Source: Clostridiales bacterium
GTDB lineage: Bacteria > Bacillota > Clostridia > Christensenellales > Aristaeellaceae
Length of the DNA stretch: 64,000 nucleotides
NCBI GenBank assembly: GCA_015056415.1
Contig: SVGJ01000001.1
Span: 56,684 to 120,683 of the forward strand
Direction of reading: 5' to 3'
Each line of letters begins with the position of its first letter. Positions within the stretch are counted from its first letter, which is position 1. Both the position numbers and the translations under genes were made by a program. Below, piece by piece: positions 30,351 through 40,553 of the stretch. The notes beneath the pieces were generated by a model that made no database searches, was not told where the DNA came from, and was given only the letters and a program-made list of their open reading frames with translations.

Positions 30351-30391
30351 CAAAACCGACCCAAGCATCTATTGTGCTTGAGTCGGTTTTG
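30351..30391 (-). terminator. terminator of the yqfC-era operon
   Basis: caaaaccgacccaagca/tgcttgagtcggttttg 17-bp stem with one mismatch. Confidence 0.7.
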
Positions 30392-30401
30392 CACGTGTGC
30401 A

Positions 30402-31301
30402 TTATTTGTTCTCGTAACCCAGGTTTCTCAGGTCATTCATACGGTTGCGCCAATCCGTCCGAACTTTGACCCAGAGCTTCAGATTCACATGCATACCAAG
30501 CAGCTGTTCAATATCCTTGCGGGCCTCACTACCAATGACCTGAAGCATCGAGCCACGTTTTCCGATGATAATACCCTTATGGGCGTCACGTTCACAGTAA
30601 ATGGTGGCATGGATCTCCATGAAGTCGTCGTTTTCCTTGTTCATGCTCATCATTTCAACGCCAATACCGTGGGGCACTTCATCCCGCAGGTGCATAAGCG
30701 CCTTTTCGCGGATCATTTCAGCGCAGATCAACCGTTCCGGCTGGTCGGTCATCATATCATCCGGGAAATACTTAGGGCCAACAGGCAGACTGGCAACAAG
30801 GGCTTCCGTGAGTTCGGCCAGACCATCGCCCGTCATTGCGCTGATGGGCACAATCGCATCGTAACCGCAATCGGCAAAGGAAGCGATCAGCGCCAGCAGC
30901 TTTTCCTTGGCCAGCATATCGATCTTGTTCAGCGCGAGGAGCTTTGGGACCTTCTTGGTTGCCATTTCCTTCACGATGTTGCGGTCGTGCTCCCCTACCT
31001 GGGTCGCATCCACAAGCACAAGCACACAATCCATGCCATCCATGGCTTCCCGGACAGACTGCATCATGTATTCGCCCAGGCGGGTACGCGGATTGTGAAT
31101 ACCAGGGGTGTCAAGAAAAACCATCTGGCAATCCGGACGGGTCATCACGCCCATGATCCTGTTGCGCGTGGTTTGCGGACGATTGGAAACAATAGCAACC
31201 TTTTCGCCAACAAGAGCGTTCATCAGGGTGGATTTGCCGACGTTGGGACGACCGACAATGGTAATAAAACCGGAACGAAATTCCTGTTTTTTCTGTGTCA
31301 T
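30402..31301 (-). CDS. era: GTPase Era
   Basis: GFITIVGRPNVGKSTLMNALVGEKVAIVSNRPQTTRNRI, C-terminal KH GSMLQVIGSEARKDIEQLLG. Confidence 0.96.
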   Translation of the reverse strand: MTQKKQEFRSGFITIVGRPNVGKSTLMNALVGEKVAIVSNRPQTTRNRIMGVMTRPDCQMVFLDTPGIHNPRTRLGEYMMQSVREAMDGMDCVLVLVDATQVGEHDRNIVKEMATKKVPKLLALNKIDMLAKEKLLALIASFADCGYDAIVPISAMTGDGLAELTEALVASLPVGPKYFPDDMMTDQPERLICAEMIREKALMHLRDEVPHGIGVEMMSMNKENDDFMEIHATIYCERDAHKGIIIGKRGSMLQVIGSEARKDIEQLLGMHVNLKLWVKVRTDWRNRMNDLRNLGYENK

Positions 31302-31333
31302 GGTGTTTTCTCTCCTTGTTTCATCGGGGTACA

Positions 31334-32227
31334 TCATGCCAGGGACTTCGGACCAAAGCCATGGGGTAGCAGCTCGCTCAGCGGCGCTTCGTCCACATTC
31401 CCATCCCATGTGACCAACACGCGTATATCCGGTGCAAATTCATTGAGCACCTGGCGGCAGGCGCCACAGGGCCAGGGGGCAGACTTTTCTGCGGCGATGG
31501 CAATGGCGACAAACTCATCCGCACCTTCGCTGATGGCCTTGAACATGGCCGTACGTTCAGCGCAATTGGTCAGGCCGAAGGACGCGTTCTCAATATTGCA
31601 GCCTTGAAACACCCGTCCGTCGGCGCAAAGCAACGCGGCGCCAACAGCGTATCCGGAATAAGGCGAATAGCTTCGCTCCCGTGCGGAAACAGCCAGCGCG
31701 AGCAACGCCTCATCGCTGATCAGTCCGGTCTGTTCTTCACGGCTCATGCCGATGGAAGCAAGAATTTTTTCCTCCATAACCCGCATACTCCTTTTTTCAT
31801 CATCTACCATATGGTCATAGCCCATCAGATGACAAATACCATGCACCAGCAAATACGCCGCCTCACGCTGGGGAGAATGTCCGTATTCTGCCGCCTGGGC
31901 AAGAATGTGAGGAACTGAAATAATCAGATCGCCCAGCATACAGGCGTTCAGTTCATCATCCAGAGCTCGGCGCAAAAGCTTGTCCGCCCGGCCGGCAGTG
32001 ATTCCCTTGGGATAATTGACCATCGGGAAGGAAAGCACATCCGTGGCCCTGTCGACACCGCGGAATTCGCGATTGATCTCATGGATCGCTTCGTCTTCGC
32101 ATAGGCGCACGGAAACAGCGCAGCTTCTGGTCACGCCTTCAGCGTGCAGCGCCGCGTCAGCAGCCGTTTGCATCAAAGAAAGCAAGGATGGATCGACTTG
32201 CGTATCGATCTCCCACAGCAGGATCAC
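31334..32227 (-). CDS. fusion of rRNA maturation RNase YbeY and cytidine deaminase
   Basis: N-term: INREFRGVDRATDVLSFPM...LLVHGICHLMGYDH; C-term: SYSPYSGYAVGAALL...GCNIENASFGLTNCAERTAM...PCGACRQVL in one frame. Confidence 0.92.
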   Translation of the reverse strand: MILLWEIDTQVDPSLLSLMQTAADAALHAEGVTRSCAVSVRLCEDEAIHEINREFRGVDRATDVLSFPMVNYPKGITAGRADKLLRRALDDELNACMLGDLIISVPHILAQAAEYGHSPQREAAYLLVHGICHLMGYDHMVDDEKRSMRVMEEKILASIGMSREEQTGLISDEALLALAVSARERSYSPYSGYAVGAALLCADGRVFQGCNIENASFGLTNCAERTAMFKAISEGADEFVAIAIAAEKSAPWPCGACRQVLNEFAPDIRVLVTWDGNVDEAPLSELLPHGFGPKSLA

Positions 32228-34521
32228 GCTTCCGCCTCCTTCTCAGACTCAGCCGGTTCAACACTCGCCTGATCTTTTGTATCGGCAACAGGAGCAGCCT
32301 CGTTGCTTGCTGCCTGCTCAACAGAAGCTTCTGCAGCAGGCGCAGGTTCAGGAGAAGAACTCCTCGAGGGAACGGGCATATTGGGATATTCGATGCGCTC
32401 ATGGAACACACCGTTGAGCACAGTGCAGAATGCCTGGCAAATGCCATCAATATCGCGCAGCGTCAGCGGGGAGTTGCTCAGCTGACCATCCTCCAGCTTG
32501 CCGCGAACCAGCCGTTCAATAAACTTCTCGATAGCCTGAGGCGTGGGATCGGGCATGGAGCGAACAGCGGCTTCAATGGTATCGGCCAGCATGACGATAG
32601 CGCCCTCTTTTGTCGTGGGTCTGGCTCCATCGTAACGGAAATCGGAAATGTCAATGGTCTTGCCATCGGCCTGTTGCAGCGCCTTATGATAGAAGTACAT
32701 CACCGGAGTATCGCCGTGGTGCTCCACGATGATCCGCTGGATCTCGGGGGGCAAACGATACTTTTGGGCAAGCTGCAGACCATCACGGGTGTGCGTCGTT
32801 ACGATGGCGGCAGAAACATAGGGATCGGTTCTGTCGTGGGGATTATCACCCATCTGATTTTCCTTGAAGTACAAGGGGCGCTTCAGCTTGCCAATATCAT
32901 GGAAATACGCGCCGGTACGTGCAAGCAGCGGATTGGCGCCGATGTTTTCCGCCGCCGCCTCGGAAAGATTGGCAACGACGATGGAATGGTGATAAGTGCC
33001 CGGCGCTTCCATCAGCAAACGGCGCAGCAGGGGTTGATTCGGGTTGGCCAGCTCCAGCAGCTTGCTGGGTGTGGCAAGATTGAAGGTAGTCTCAAACACC
33101 GGCTGAAGACCGGCCGCAAGCACACCGCTCAGCATCGCGCCGCCAATGGACCAAACGATATGATCAAGCATACCCTTGGTATCGCTGGAGGTCATCAGAT
33201 CAACAGCGAGCATCATGCCTACATTGCACAGTGAAACGATCAAACCACACACAACGATACGCAGACGCTGCGGCTTACCCTTGAGGAAAAGCACGGAAAT
33301 GACGCCGCCCACAAGCCCCGTCAGCAGAAGATGTACCATCTCTGTGCTGAAGGAGGTATTGCTGCCGGCCACAAGGCCGCTGATCAGCATCGACAGACTG
33401 ACTGTGCCCGCAAGGCCGGCCTGATAGCCAAGCAGTCCGGTGAGAAGCATGGCGCCCAGGCTCATCGGTGCAAGATAAATATGGAATATCTTGACCATAA
33501 GGACAGACAGCCCTTCCGCAAGCACGAGCACCAGCATGGTTACGGCAGTACGACGAACATCGTGAAGGATCTCTGGAGAAAGCAGCCAGAGCATGAGCAC
33601 CAGAACAAGCACGGATGCGGCAACCAGCAACGCGCCTCCGCCATAGATGGAGAAATCATAGCTGTTGTCCTCCAGCAGGCCAAGGTCGCGAAGCATGGCC
33701 AACTGGTTGGAGGTGACACGCTCGCCTTCCACGATAATATTCTGGCCCTGCAGATAGGTCACAGGCTCCACCGCTTCCATGGCCTTCTGACGGGCAGCCT
33801 CGGTGGCCTCCTGCTCAATGACCATGTTGGGTTTAATGCAAGAGCGCAGTACACTCTGCACGATGTTCTGGAAAAGGGAGATCTCCACCTTGTAGCCAAC
33901 GATCTGCAGGATCGTCTGGATGGACTGGTTGACCTGTCCTTCGCGGATTGTGGTATTCAACGCGTTGGAAACAGCGGTGGTCACCGCGGAGACCATTTCA
34001 TCGTAGTCTTCTGTATCGGTCCGAAGAAGCGTCGTAGCCTGATACCGGCTCAGCACCATGCCAGTAACAAGATTCTGAGCGTATTCTATAGCGGAATCCT
34101 CGAAGGTTTGGTAACGCAGGTCATCAGCGGTCTGCCCCTCCTCGCGAAGAGTCAGTCCGTACTGCTGCACAGTACGCAGCTCGGTAAAGAGGCTGTTCAG
34201 ACTGGACATGACCTCTTCCGTTGCGCCTTCCTGCAGGTGATAGGTAGGCTCAACCGCATTTGCCGCGGCCTTGCGGCGTTCCTCGGTTGTGATCTGATCG
34301 ACCACGTCCTTGGTCGCTGTGATGGTCTGATGAGAGATCGCGCCAACCTTCAGGCTATAGCGCTGAGGAGCGCTGGCGGCAAAGAACAAGCCGAGCAGCA
34401 CAGCACTGCCAAGAAAAACCGTCAGGGCACACTTGGCCTCAACGCTGCGCAACCACGTGGCAATTCTGTGCAAAATGCCGGATTTGCTCTTGCTCTTATC
34501 ACTCCATTTGTGGCGCATCAT
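32224..34521 (-). CDS. pgpH: 7TM-HD (PgpH/YqfF family) HD-hydrolase, likely c-di-AMP phosphodiesterase
   Basis: 7TM block, TYHHSIVVANLSEAAAENIGANPLLARTGAYFHDIGKL; Ala/Glu/Pro-rich C-terminal tail. Confidence 0.93.
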   Translation of the reverse strand: MMRHKWSDKSKSKSGILHRIATWLRSVEAKCALTVFLGSAVLLGLFFAASAPQRYSLKVGAISHQTITATKDVVDQITTEERRKAAANAVEPTYHLQEGATEEVMSSLNSLFTELRTVQQYGLTLREEGQTADDLRYQTFEDSAIEYAQNLVTGMVLSRYQATTLLRTDTEDYDEMVSAVTTAVSNALNTTIREGQVNQSIQTILQIVGYKVEISLFQNIVQSVLRSCIKPNMVIEQEATEAARQKAMEAVEPVTYLQGQNIIVEGERVTSNQLAMLRDLGLLEDNSYDFSIYGGGALLVAASVLVLVLMLWLLSPEILHDVRRTAVTMLVLVLAEGLSVLMVKIFHIYLAPMSLGAMLLTGLLGYQAGLAGTVSLSMLISGLVAGSNTSFSTEMVHLLLTGLVGGVISVLFLKGKPQRLRIVVCGLIVSLCNVGMMLAVDLMTSSDTKGMLDHIVWSIGGAMLSGVLAAGLQPVFETTFNLATPSKLLELANPNQPLLRRLLMEAPGTYHHSIVVANLSEAAAENIGANPLLARTGAYFHDIGKLKRPLYFKENQMGDNPHDRTDPYVSAAIVTTHTRDGLQLAQKYRLPPEIQRIIVEHHGDTPVMYFYHKALQQADGKTIDISDFRYDGARPTTKEGAIVMLADTIEAAVRSMPDPTPQAIEKFIERLVRGKLEDGQLSNSPLTLRDIDGICQAFCTVLNGVFHERIEYPNMPVPSRSSSPEPAPAAEASVEQAASNEAAPVADTKDQASVEPAESEKEAEA

Positions 34522-35498
34522 TTTTCTTTCTCCTTCTCCTTGCCGTAGTAGGCATCGTAAGCCTGGACGATCTGCTGAACAAGCTCATGACGGACGACGT
34601 CCTTATGGGTCAGCTTCACCATGCCGATAGCAGGAATATCCTTGAGTATTTCAATGGCTTCAGCAAGACCGGAACGCTTGCCGAAGGGCAGGTCAGTCTG
34701 GGTGATATCACCGGTAACAACCACCTTGGAATTGAAACCGAGGCGGGTCAGAAACATTTTCATCTGCTCAGAGGTCGTATTCTGCGCCTCATCCAGAATA
34801 ATGAAGGAATCACTCAGGGTACGGCCGCGCATATAGGCCAGTGGAGCCACCTCCACCACGCCGCGCTCCACCATTTTCTGATAGGAGTCCACGCCCATGA
34901 AATCATACAGCGCATCATACAGGGGGCGAAGGTAGGGGTCGACCTTCTGGGTCAGATCACCAGGCAGGAAGCCCAGCTTTTCGCCGGCCTCCACCGCCGG
35001 GCGCGTCAGCACGATACGTTCGATCTCTTTGTTCTTCAGGGCAACGACAGCCAGCGCCATGGCCAGATACGTCTTGCCTGTACCAGCGGGACCTACAGCA
35101 AAGGTGAGATCATGATCCCGGATGGCCTGGACGTACTCCTGCTGGCCCAGCGTCTTGCAGCGGATCTGCTTGCCGCGGTGCGTAATGGCAACAACGCTGC
35201 GAAGGATCTCGTCGATCATATCCACCTTGCCCTCGCGGGCCAGGGCAATAGCGTAGCGGATGCGGGTTCTGTCCACCAACTCATGGCGGTGGATCATTTC
35301 CACCAGTTTTTCAATAACGCTTGCGGCCAGCTCGGTATCCTGTTCTTCGCCGGTAATGGCCAGCTCCGCGCCACGAAGAGCGATGGTCACCCCGCACTCC
35401 TGCTCGATCAGAGCAACGTTTTGATCATTCAGGCCGAAAAGGGACATATAGGCTTCCATGGAATCAACAGAAAGCAGCAATTTCTTGACTTGTGTCAA
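34518..35498 (-). CDS. phoH: PhoH family ATPase
   Basis: FAVGPAGTGKTYLAMALAV, RTLSDSFIILDEAQNTTSEQMKMFLTRLG; TTG start at 35498 favoured by aaggaagga, an upstream ATG is possible. Confidence 0.93.
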   Translation of the reverse strand: MTQVKKLLLSVDSMEAYMSLFGLNDQNVALIEQECGVTIALRGAELAITGEEQDTELAASVIEKLVEMIHRHELVDRTRIRYAIALAREGKVDMIDEILRSVVAITHRGKQIRCKTLGQQEYVQAIRDHDLTFAVGPAGTGKTYLAMALAVVALKNKEIERIVLTRPAVEAGEKLGFLPGDLTQKVDPYLRPLYDALYDFMGVDSYQKMVERGVVEVAPLAYMRGRTLSDSFIILDEAQNTTSEQMKMFLTRLGFNSKVVVTGDITQTDLPFGKRSGLAEAIEILKDIPAIGMVKLTHKDVVRHELVQQIVQAYDAYYGKEKEKEK

Positions 35499-35552
35499 AA
35501 GGAGGTTCCTTCCTTTCTCGCTGCTTATTGCCGGAGCAGCCATGCCGGGAGG

Positions 35553-36698
35553 CTATTCATCCGTGCTTGCCGGAACCGCCACGTCGACCAGGCGTTCGGC
35601 ATACGCAACAGCTTCTATTACCTCATTCTCTATCATACAATAATCTACCCATTTGTCAACAAAATCATCATGAAAACCTGTTTTCTTCTTCAATATTTGT
35701 ATGGCTGCCTCCCCTGCCTCTGATCGCGCCTCATCGATGCTGCGTTTCACGTTAACCACCTCAGCTTCCATGCGTGTTTCCACTATGAGCCTGAATGGCA
35801 AAAAAATTCCGCCAAGGGGGATGTTCTTCCTTGAAACATCCTGTTGCCCGTAAGGAGATTCACTCGCCGGCCAAAGGCGAAAAAACGGTCCCTCTACATT
35901 CCATACCTGCTGCTCACGTCCTGTGTATTCTGTTTCGGTCTGCAGCAGCGAAATACGGACTGACGCGCTGTCCCACACTCTTGCCATGACGATCCCTCTG
36001 GCTCTGACCGGGTGAAGCTCCCCTTCCTTCCCCTTTTCCATGCCTTGTATCAAAACATCGCCTTCTCGTATCAGATCACCTGGCGAAACAGCTGCTGTTC
36101 CGGCTATGGTAATGATTTCTTCCACGATCCCGCCCCTGGCCGCCGTCACATCCCCGTTTCCCAGATGCGTGAAGGTATCGCCTTCGGGTGTCCCCTGTAC
36201 GAAAGATATCCGCAATGTGTTTCCGCGCCAACCGCAATCGATCCAAGCGACGTCAGGGTATCTCCATTCCAGCTTCGCGCGAAGATCGGCAAGATTCACG
36301 CTGCTCTTACGGCATGGCACAGCAATTCCCTCTTCCGCAAGAAAGAAGGCCGCATCCTCATGATACATACCCGCATCCACGATGCTTACCGACCACGCTG
36401 TCTGTGAAGCTGCAAACGTCAGAAACACACACACTACAGCCGAACCGATCAGCACCAGCTTGGCCTTTGTCGTGTCTATCAATCGCCCCAGACCATACCT
36501 GCGGCCGATCCAGCAGTTCCATCCACCCTGTTCCGCGATGGCTTCGAGCCTGGCGGCGTCTGTCTCGCTGACAAAGGCAAGAAGTTTTCTTCCCCTTCGG
36601 TCCATTTTGCTAAAAGGAATCCCCTGCTCTCCTGCCAGGCGGATAAACCGTTCAAGATTCAATCCCTCAACCGTTATTCTTCGAATGCTTCCCTTCAC
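35553..36698 (-). CDS. yqfD: sporulation protein YqfD
   Basis: MKGSIRRITVEGLNLERFI..., ARGGIVEEIITIAGTAAVSPGDLIREGDVLIQG; adjacent to yqfC and phoH. Confidence 0.9.
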   Translation of the reverse strand: MKGSIRRITVEGLNLERFIRLAGEQGIPFSKMDRRGRKLLAFVSETDAARLEAIAEQGGWNCWIGRRYGLGRLIDTTKAKLVLIGSAVVCVFLTFAASQTAWSVSIVDAGMYHEDAAFFLAEEGIAVPCRKSSVNLADLRAKLEWRYPDVAWIDCGWRGNTLRISFVQGTPEGDTFTHLGNGDVTAARGGIVEEIITIAGTAAVSPGDLIREGDVLIQGMEKGKEGELHPVRARGIVMARVWDSASVRISLLQTETEYTGREQQVWNVEGPFFRLWPASESPYGQQDVSRKNIPLGGIFLPFRLIVETRMEAEVVNVKRSIDEARSEAGEAAIQILKKKTGFHDDFVDKWVDYCMIENEVIEAVAYAERLVDVAVPASTDE

Positions 36699-36951
36699 CT
36701 GTCTGCCCTCCCTGAATGTACAGGCTTTGGATCTCCCCGCAAATCAAGGCTTCACTGGAGGTATACCGCTTGAACCACATATTGCTCCCGCCCAGGCGAA
36801 GCTTACCTATCGACGTGCGCAGGATGATCTCGTTATCCAGGTAGCCCATCAAGCCCTTATGCTGCTCAACGTATACGGCCTGATTACCCGTCATGGTTAT
36901 CTTCGGTACATCCTTGAGTAACTCTGCAGGAAAAAGCTCAGCATCATGCAA
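36667..36951 (-). CDS. yqfC: sporulation protein YqfC
   Basis: 94-aa YabP/YqfC-like: VPKITMTGNQAVYVEQHKGLMGYLDNEIILRTSIGKLRLGG. Confidence 0.85.
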   Translation of the reverse strand: MHDAELFPAELLKDVPKITMTGNQAVYVEQHKGLMGYLDNEIILRTSIGKLRLGGSNMWFKRYTSSEALICGEIQSLYIQGGQTGEGKHSKNNG

Positions 36952-37086
36952 GGAACAATCACCTCCACAGGAAGCGTATGCTGCTGAAAACGTAACATTT
37001 CCATTGAAAGGAGGAGTTTACAAATCTGCAAAGAAATAAATACATGGTTTGTATTTTCTTAACTTGTTAGATAGGTGGTACTTTGT

Positions 37087-38112
37087 ATGGCGCAAGTAAA
37101 CGACATTGGCATTGATCTGGGTACTTCCAATGTGCTCATCTATATGAAGGGCAAAGGCATTGTTCTTCGCCAGCCTGCCGTCGTCGCTATTGAGCGTGAA
37201 TCGAAAAAAGTGCTGGCGGTAGGCAACGACGCCTATCGCATGATCGGCCGCACCCCGAGCAACGTGCTGGCAGTACGGCCTCTACGCCAGGGCACCGTAG
37301 CGGATTTCGAGCTGACAAGCACCATGCTGCGCTATTTTGTGGGCAATGTGGTGGGACGTCGTATGTTTTCCCGCCCCCGTGCGGTGATTTCCGTCCCCTC
37401 CGGCGTGAATGAGGTGGAAAAGCGCTCCATTATCAGTATCATGTTTGACGCCGGTATGCGCCGCACCCAGCTGCTTGATCGTCCCATTGCCGCCGCGCTG
37501 GGCGTTGGCCTGCAGTTCCAGGAGGCCTACGGCACGATGATCGTGGACATGGGCGCCGGCGTGACGGATATTGCTGTGCTTTCCATGGGCGAGGTCGTCG
37601 TTTCCAGCTGCGTTCCGATCGGCGGCGATTATTTCGATGACGCCATCATCCGTTATCTGCGCAAAAAGCATAACCTGCTCATCGGCGAGCGTACCGCTGA
37701 AGAGATCAAGGTCAACATTGGCTGCGCCATTCCTATGGCAAACGAGATCACCATGGACATCACCGGCCGCAATCTGATCTCCGGCATGCCCAAGACGCTC
37801 GCCATCACCAGCGCGGATATTTATGAAGCGCTGAAGGAGCCTGTCAGCGAACTCATCGAGGCAATTCAGGCCGTTATCGAACGTACTCCCCCTCAGCTCG
37901 CCTCCGACATCTTCGAGGATGGTATCGTCTTCACCGGCGGCGCTGCGGCGCTCAACGGGCTCTCTGAGGCGATCTACGCGGCGCTGAAGGTTCCCTGCGG
38001 CGTAGCGGACGACCCCCAGACCAGCGTTGTGATGGGCTGCGGCCGCGCGCTGGAGGATCTGACCGGCATGAAGCATCTGCTGGGCGATGCGCGCCGGGGT
38101 TGGAACCGATAA
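37087..38112 (+). CDS. mreB: MreB/Mbl family cell-shape protein
   Basis: DIGIDLGTSNVLIYMKGKGIVLRQPAVVAI, MIVDMGAGVTDIAVLSMGEVV, FTGGAAALNGL. Confidence 0.9.
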   Translation: MAQVNDIGIDLGTSNVLIYMKGKGIVLRQPAVVAIERESKKVLAVGNDAYRMIGRTPSNVLAVRPLRQGTVADFELTSTMLRYFVGNVVGRRMFSRPRAVISVPSGVNEVEKRSIISIMFDAGMRRTQLLDRPIAAALGVGLQFQEAYGTMIVDMGAGVTDIAVLSMGEVVVSSCVPIGGDYFDDAIIRYLRKKHNLLIGERTAEEIKVNIGCAIPMANEITMDITGRNLISGMPKTLAITSADIYEALKEPVSELIEAIQAVIERTPPQLASDIFEDGIVFTGGAAALNGLSEAIYAALKVPCGVADDPQTSVVMGCGRALEDLTGMKHLLGDARRGWNR

Positions 38113-38132
38113 GAGAACATAAAGAACAACAG

Positions 38133-38169
38133 CGAGGCATTTCTCTTCGGGAATGCCTCGTCTTTTATT
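38133..38169 (+). terminator. terminator after mreB homologue
   Basis: cgaggcatt-tctcttcggg-aatgcctcg then tcttttatt. Confidence 0.75.
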
Positions 38170-38203
38170 GGCATATCCTCCTGCATGGAGGTGAATCGTT
38201 CAT

Positions 38204-38632
38204 ATGACAGATCTGGAGCTGTTTGCCAGGCTGATTCAATGCGAGGCTGGTGGCGAGGGCGATAATGGTATGCGAGCGGTAGCGAGTGTGGTGATGAACC
38301 GCGTCCGCACACGAACCGGAGAATACGGCCGATATAATACAATCCGGGATGTGATCTTCCAGACGGGGCAATTCAACTGCGCACGTACCGTTCTTGGCGG
38401 GCAGCCGAACAATCAGAACATTTACAATATGTCCCCCGCACAGCAGCATTACGATATCGCCCAATGGGCCATTGACGGCGGAAGATTGGGCAATCTGTGG
38501 CAGGCGCTGTGGTTCTATAATCCGTATTCACCTACCTGCCGCAATAATTTTCCCTCGACTGTGGGCTATTTTGTGATCAGGATCGGCAACCACTGCTTTT
38601 ATAACCCGGCTGCATCCTATGCTCAAACATGA
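38204..38632 (+). CDS. cwlJ: spore cortex-lytic cell wall hydrolase, CwlJ/SleB catalytic domain
   Basis: LFARLIQCEAGGEGDNGMRAVASVVMNRV, single short catalytic domain without signal peptide as in CwlJ. Confidence 0.85.
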   Translation: MTDLELFARLIQCEAGGEGDNGMRAVASVVMNRVRTRTGEYGRYNTIRDVIFQTGQFNCARTVLGGQPNNQNIYNMSPAQQHYDIAQWAIDGGRLGNLWQALWFYNPYSPTCRNNFPSTVGYFVIRIGNHCFYNPAASYAQT

Positions 38633-38695
38633 TCCGGACTGGCGCAGACGCTGAAACTATGATACAATACTCCCTGACAAAAGGGGGATGTATTC

Positions 38696-40507
38696 ATGGC
38701 CTGTGCTTTTCAACTGATGGACGTATCGCTGCACTACAGCGAAAAGGCTCTGCTGGACCACGTCAATCTGACCATTTCCGATGGAGACCGCATCGGCGTG
38801 GTCGGGCGTAACGGCGCGGGAAAAACGACCTTGCTGCGGCTCCTGGCTGGGTGTGAGGAGCCTGATAAGGGCAATGTTTCCGTGCGCCGCAACCTGAGCA
38901 TCGCCTACCTTCCCCAAACGCCGCTGCTCCGTGATGAAGACACCATCACGCAGGCCGCGTTGACGTATCTGCCCGCGCGCCCCGGGGAAATCGCCGAAGC
39001 CGCCGCCTTTGAAGCGCAGACGATCCTGACGCAGCTGGGCTTTACTGACCTGAATGCAAAAGTAAACACCCTCTCCGGCGGACAGCGTATGCGTGTGGCG
39101 CTGGCAGGCGTCCTCTGCCGTGAGAGCGACGTGCTGCTGCTGGACGAGCCCACCAACCACATCGACCTGGATATGGCACAATGGCTGGAGGATCGCCTTA
39201 TCGCCCGACGCGGCACGCTGATCGTTGTTACCCATGACCGTTACCTGCTGGAGCGAACCTTTACCCGTATCCTGAACGTGGGCGGAGGCCGGGTGGACAG
39301 CTATCAGACCACCTATACAGGCTACCTGGAGGAACGCGCCCAGCGTGAGGAAATGGAAGCCGCCACGTTGCGGAAAAACAAAAGCCTCTACCGCAAAGAG
39401 CTGGCATGGATCCGCCGTGGCGCGCAGGCAAGGTCGACCAAGGCGAAAGGGCGCATCGACCGGTTCGAGGCGCTTACCGACGCCATTCAGGAGGCACCGC
39501 CCGAGGAAACCCTGGCCATGAAAAGCGTCGCCAGCAGGCTTGGAAAAAAGATCATCTCCTGGGATCATCTCAACGTGGCCATTGGCGGAAATACATTGAT
39601 CCGTGATTTTTCGTACACGCTCCTGCGGGACGACCGCATGGGTATCATTGGCAGCAACGGCGCGGGAAAAACCACCCTGCTTCGCACCCTCTGCAGAGAG
39701 ATACCCGCTGAAAGCGGCACCATTGAGATCGGTGATACGGTCAAGATCGGCTACTTTGCCCAGCATTGCCCCAAGCTCGACCCTGATACACGCATTATCG
39801 ACGCTGTGCGTGACGTGGCAGTGCACGTATATACGCCCGAAGGCGACCTTTCCGCCTCGCAGATGGCCGAAACCTTTCTGTTTCCCTCAGGCATGCAATA
39901 CCAGAAGGTTTCCAGCCTTTCCGGCGGCGAGATGCGACGGCTGTATCTGCTGCGCATTCTGATGGCCGCGCCCAATGTACTCATCCTGGATGAGCCTACC
40001 AACGACCTTGATCTGGAAACGCTGAATGTACTGGAGGATTACCTGGACAGCTTTCAGGGCGCGATCATTACAGTAAGCCATGATCGCTATTTCCTGGATC
40101 GAATCACACAGCACCTCTTTGCCATCGAAAATGGATCGATGGTTCCTTATATCGGCGGGTATCAAAGCTATCTGGACGCGCATCAGCAGGAACAACCATT
40201 CCGACCGAAGTCAGAAAAGACCATAGAAAAACCGACAGTCGGTCGGCAAAAGAACTCGCCCTCCCTGAAATTCAGCTTCAAAGAACAGCGTGATTTCGAT
40301 ACGATCGAAGAAACCATCGCCACGCTGGAGGAAAAGCTGGAGCAGTTGGCCGGTGAGCTGGACGCCAACAGCAGCGATTACAGCAAAGTAACTGCGATCA
40401 TGCAGCAGCAGGCAGAAACCCAGCAGAAGCTGGATGAAGCCATGGAGCGCTGGATGTATCTGCAGGAAAAGTTCGAACAGATTCAGGCCGCTAAAGAGAA
40501 TAAATAA
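38696..40507 (+). CDS. ABC-F family ATP-binding protein
   Basis: Two ABC cassettes with Walker A GRNGAGKTTLLRLL and GSNGAGKTTLLRTL, LSGGQ/LSGGE signatures, no TM. Confidence 0.93.
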   Translation: MACAFQLMDVSLHYSEKALLDHVNLTISDGDRIGVVGRNGAGKTTLLRLLAGCEEPDKGNVSVRRNLSIAYLPQTPLLRDEDTITQAALTYLPARPGEIAEAAAFEAQTILTQLGFTDLNAKVNTLSGGQRMRVALAGVLCRESDVLLLDEPTNHIDLDMAQWLEDRLIARRGTLIVVTHDRYLLERTFTRILNVGGGRVDSYQTTYTGYLEERAQREEMEAATLRKNKSLYRKELAWIRRGAQARSTKAKGRIDRFEALTDAIQEAPPEETLAMKSVASRLGKKIISWDHLNVAIGGNTLIRDFSYTLLRDDRMGIIGSNGAGKTTLLRTLCREIPAESGTIEIGDTVKIGYFAQHCPKLDPDTRIIDAVRDVAVHVYTPEGDLSASQMAETFLFPSGMQYQKVSSLSGGEMRRLYLLRILMAAPNVLILDEPTNDLDLETLNVLEDYLDSFQGAIITVSHDRYFLDRITQHLFAIENGSMVPYIGGYQSYLDAHQQEQPFRPKSEKTIEKPTVGRQKNSPSLKFSFKEQRDFDTIEETIATLEEKLEQLAGELDANSSDYSKVTAIMQQQAETQQKLDEAMERWMYLQEKFEQIQAAKENK

Positions 40508-40520
40508 CTGATAACAGCAA

Positions 40521-40553
40521 GGGAGCCGCCCGGCATGAGCGGCTCCCCTTTTG
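40521..40553. terminator. bidirectional terminator between ABC-F and fusion gene
   Basis: aagggagccgc ... gcggctcccctttt. Confidence 0.8.
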
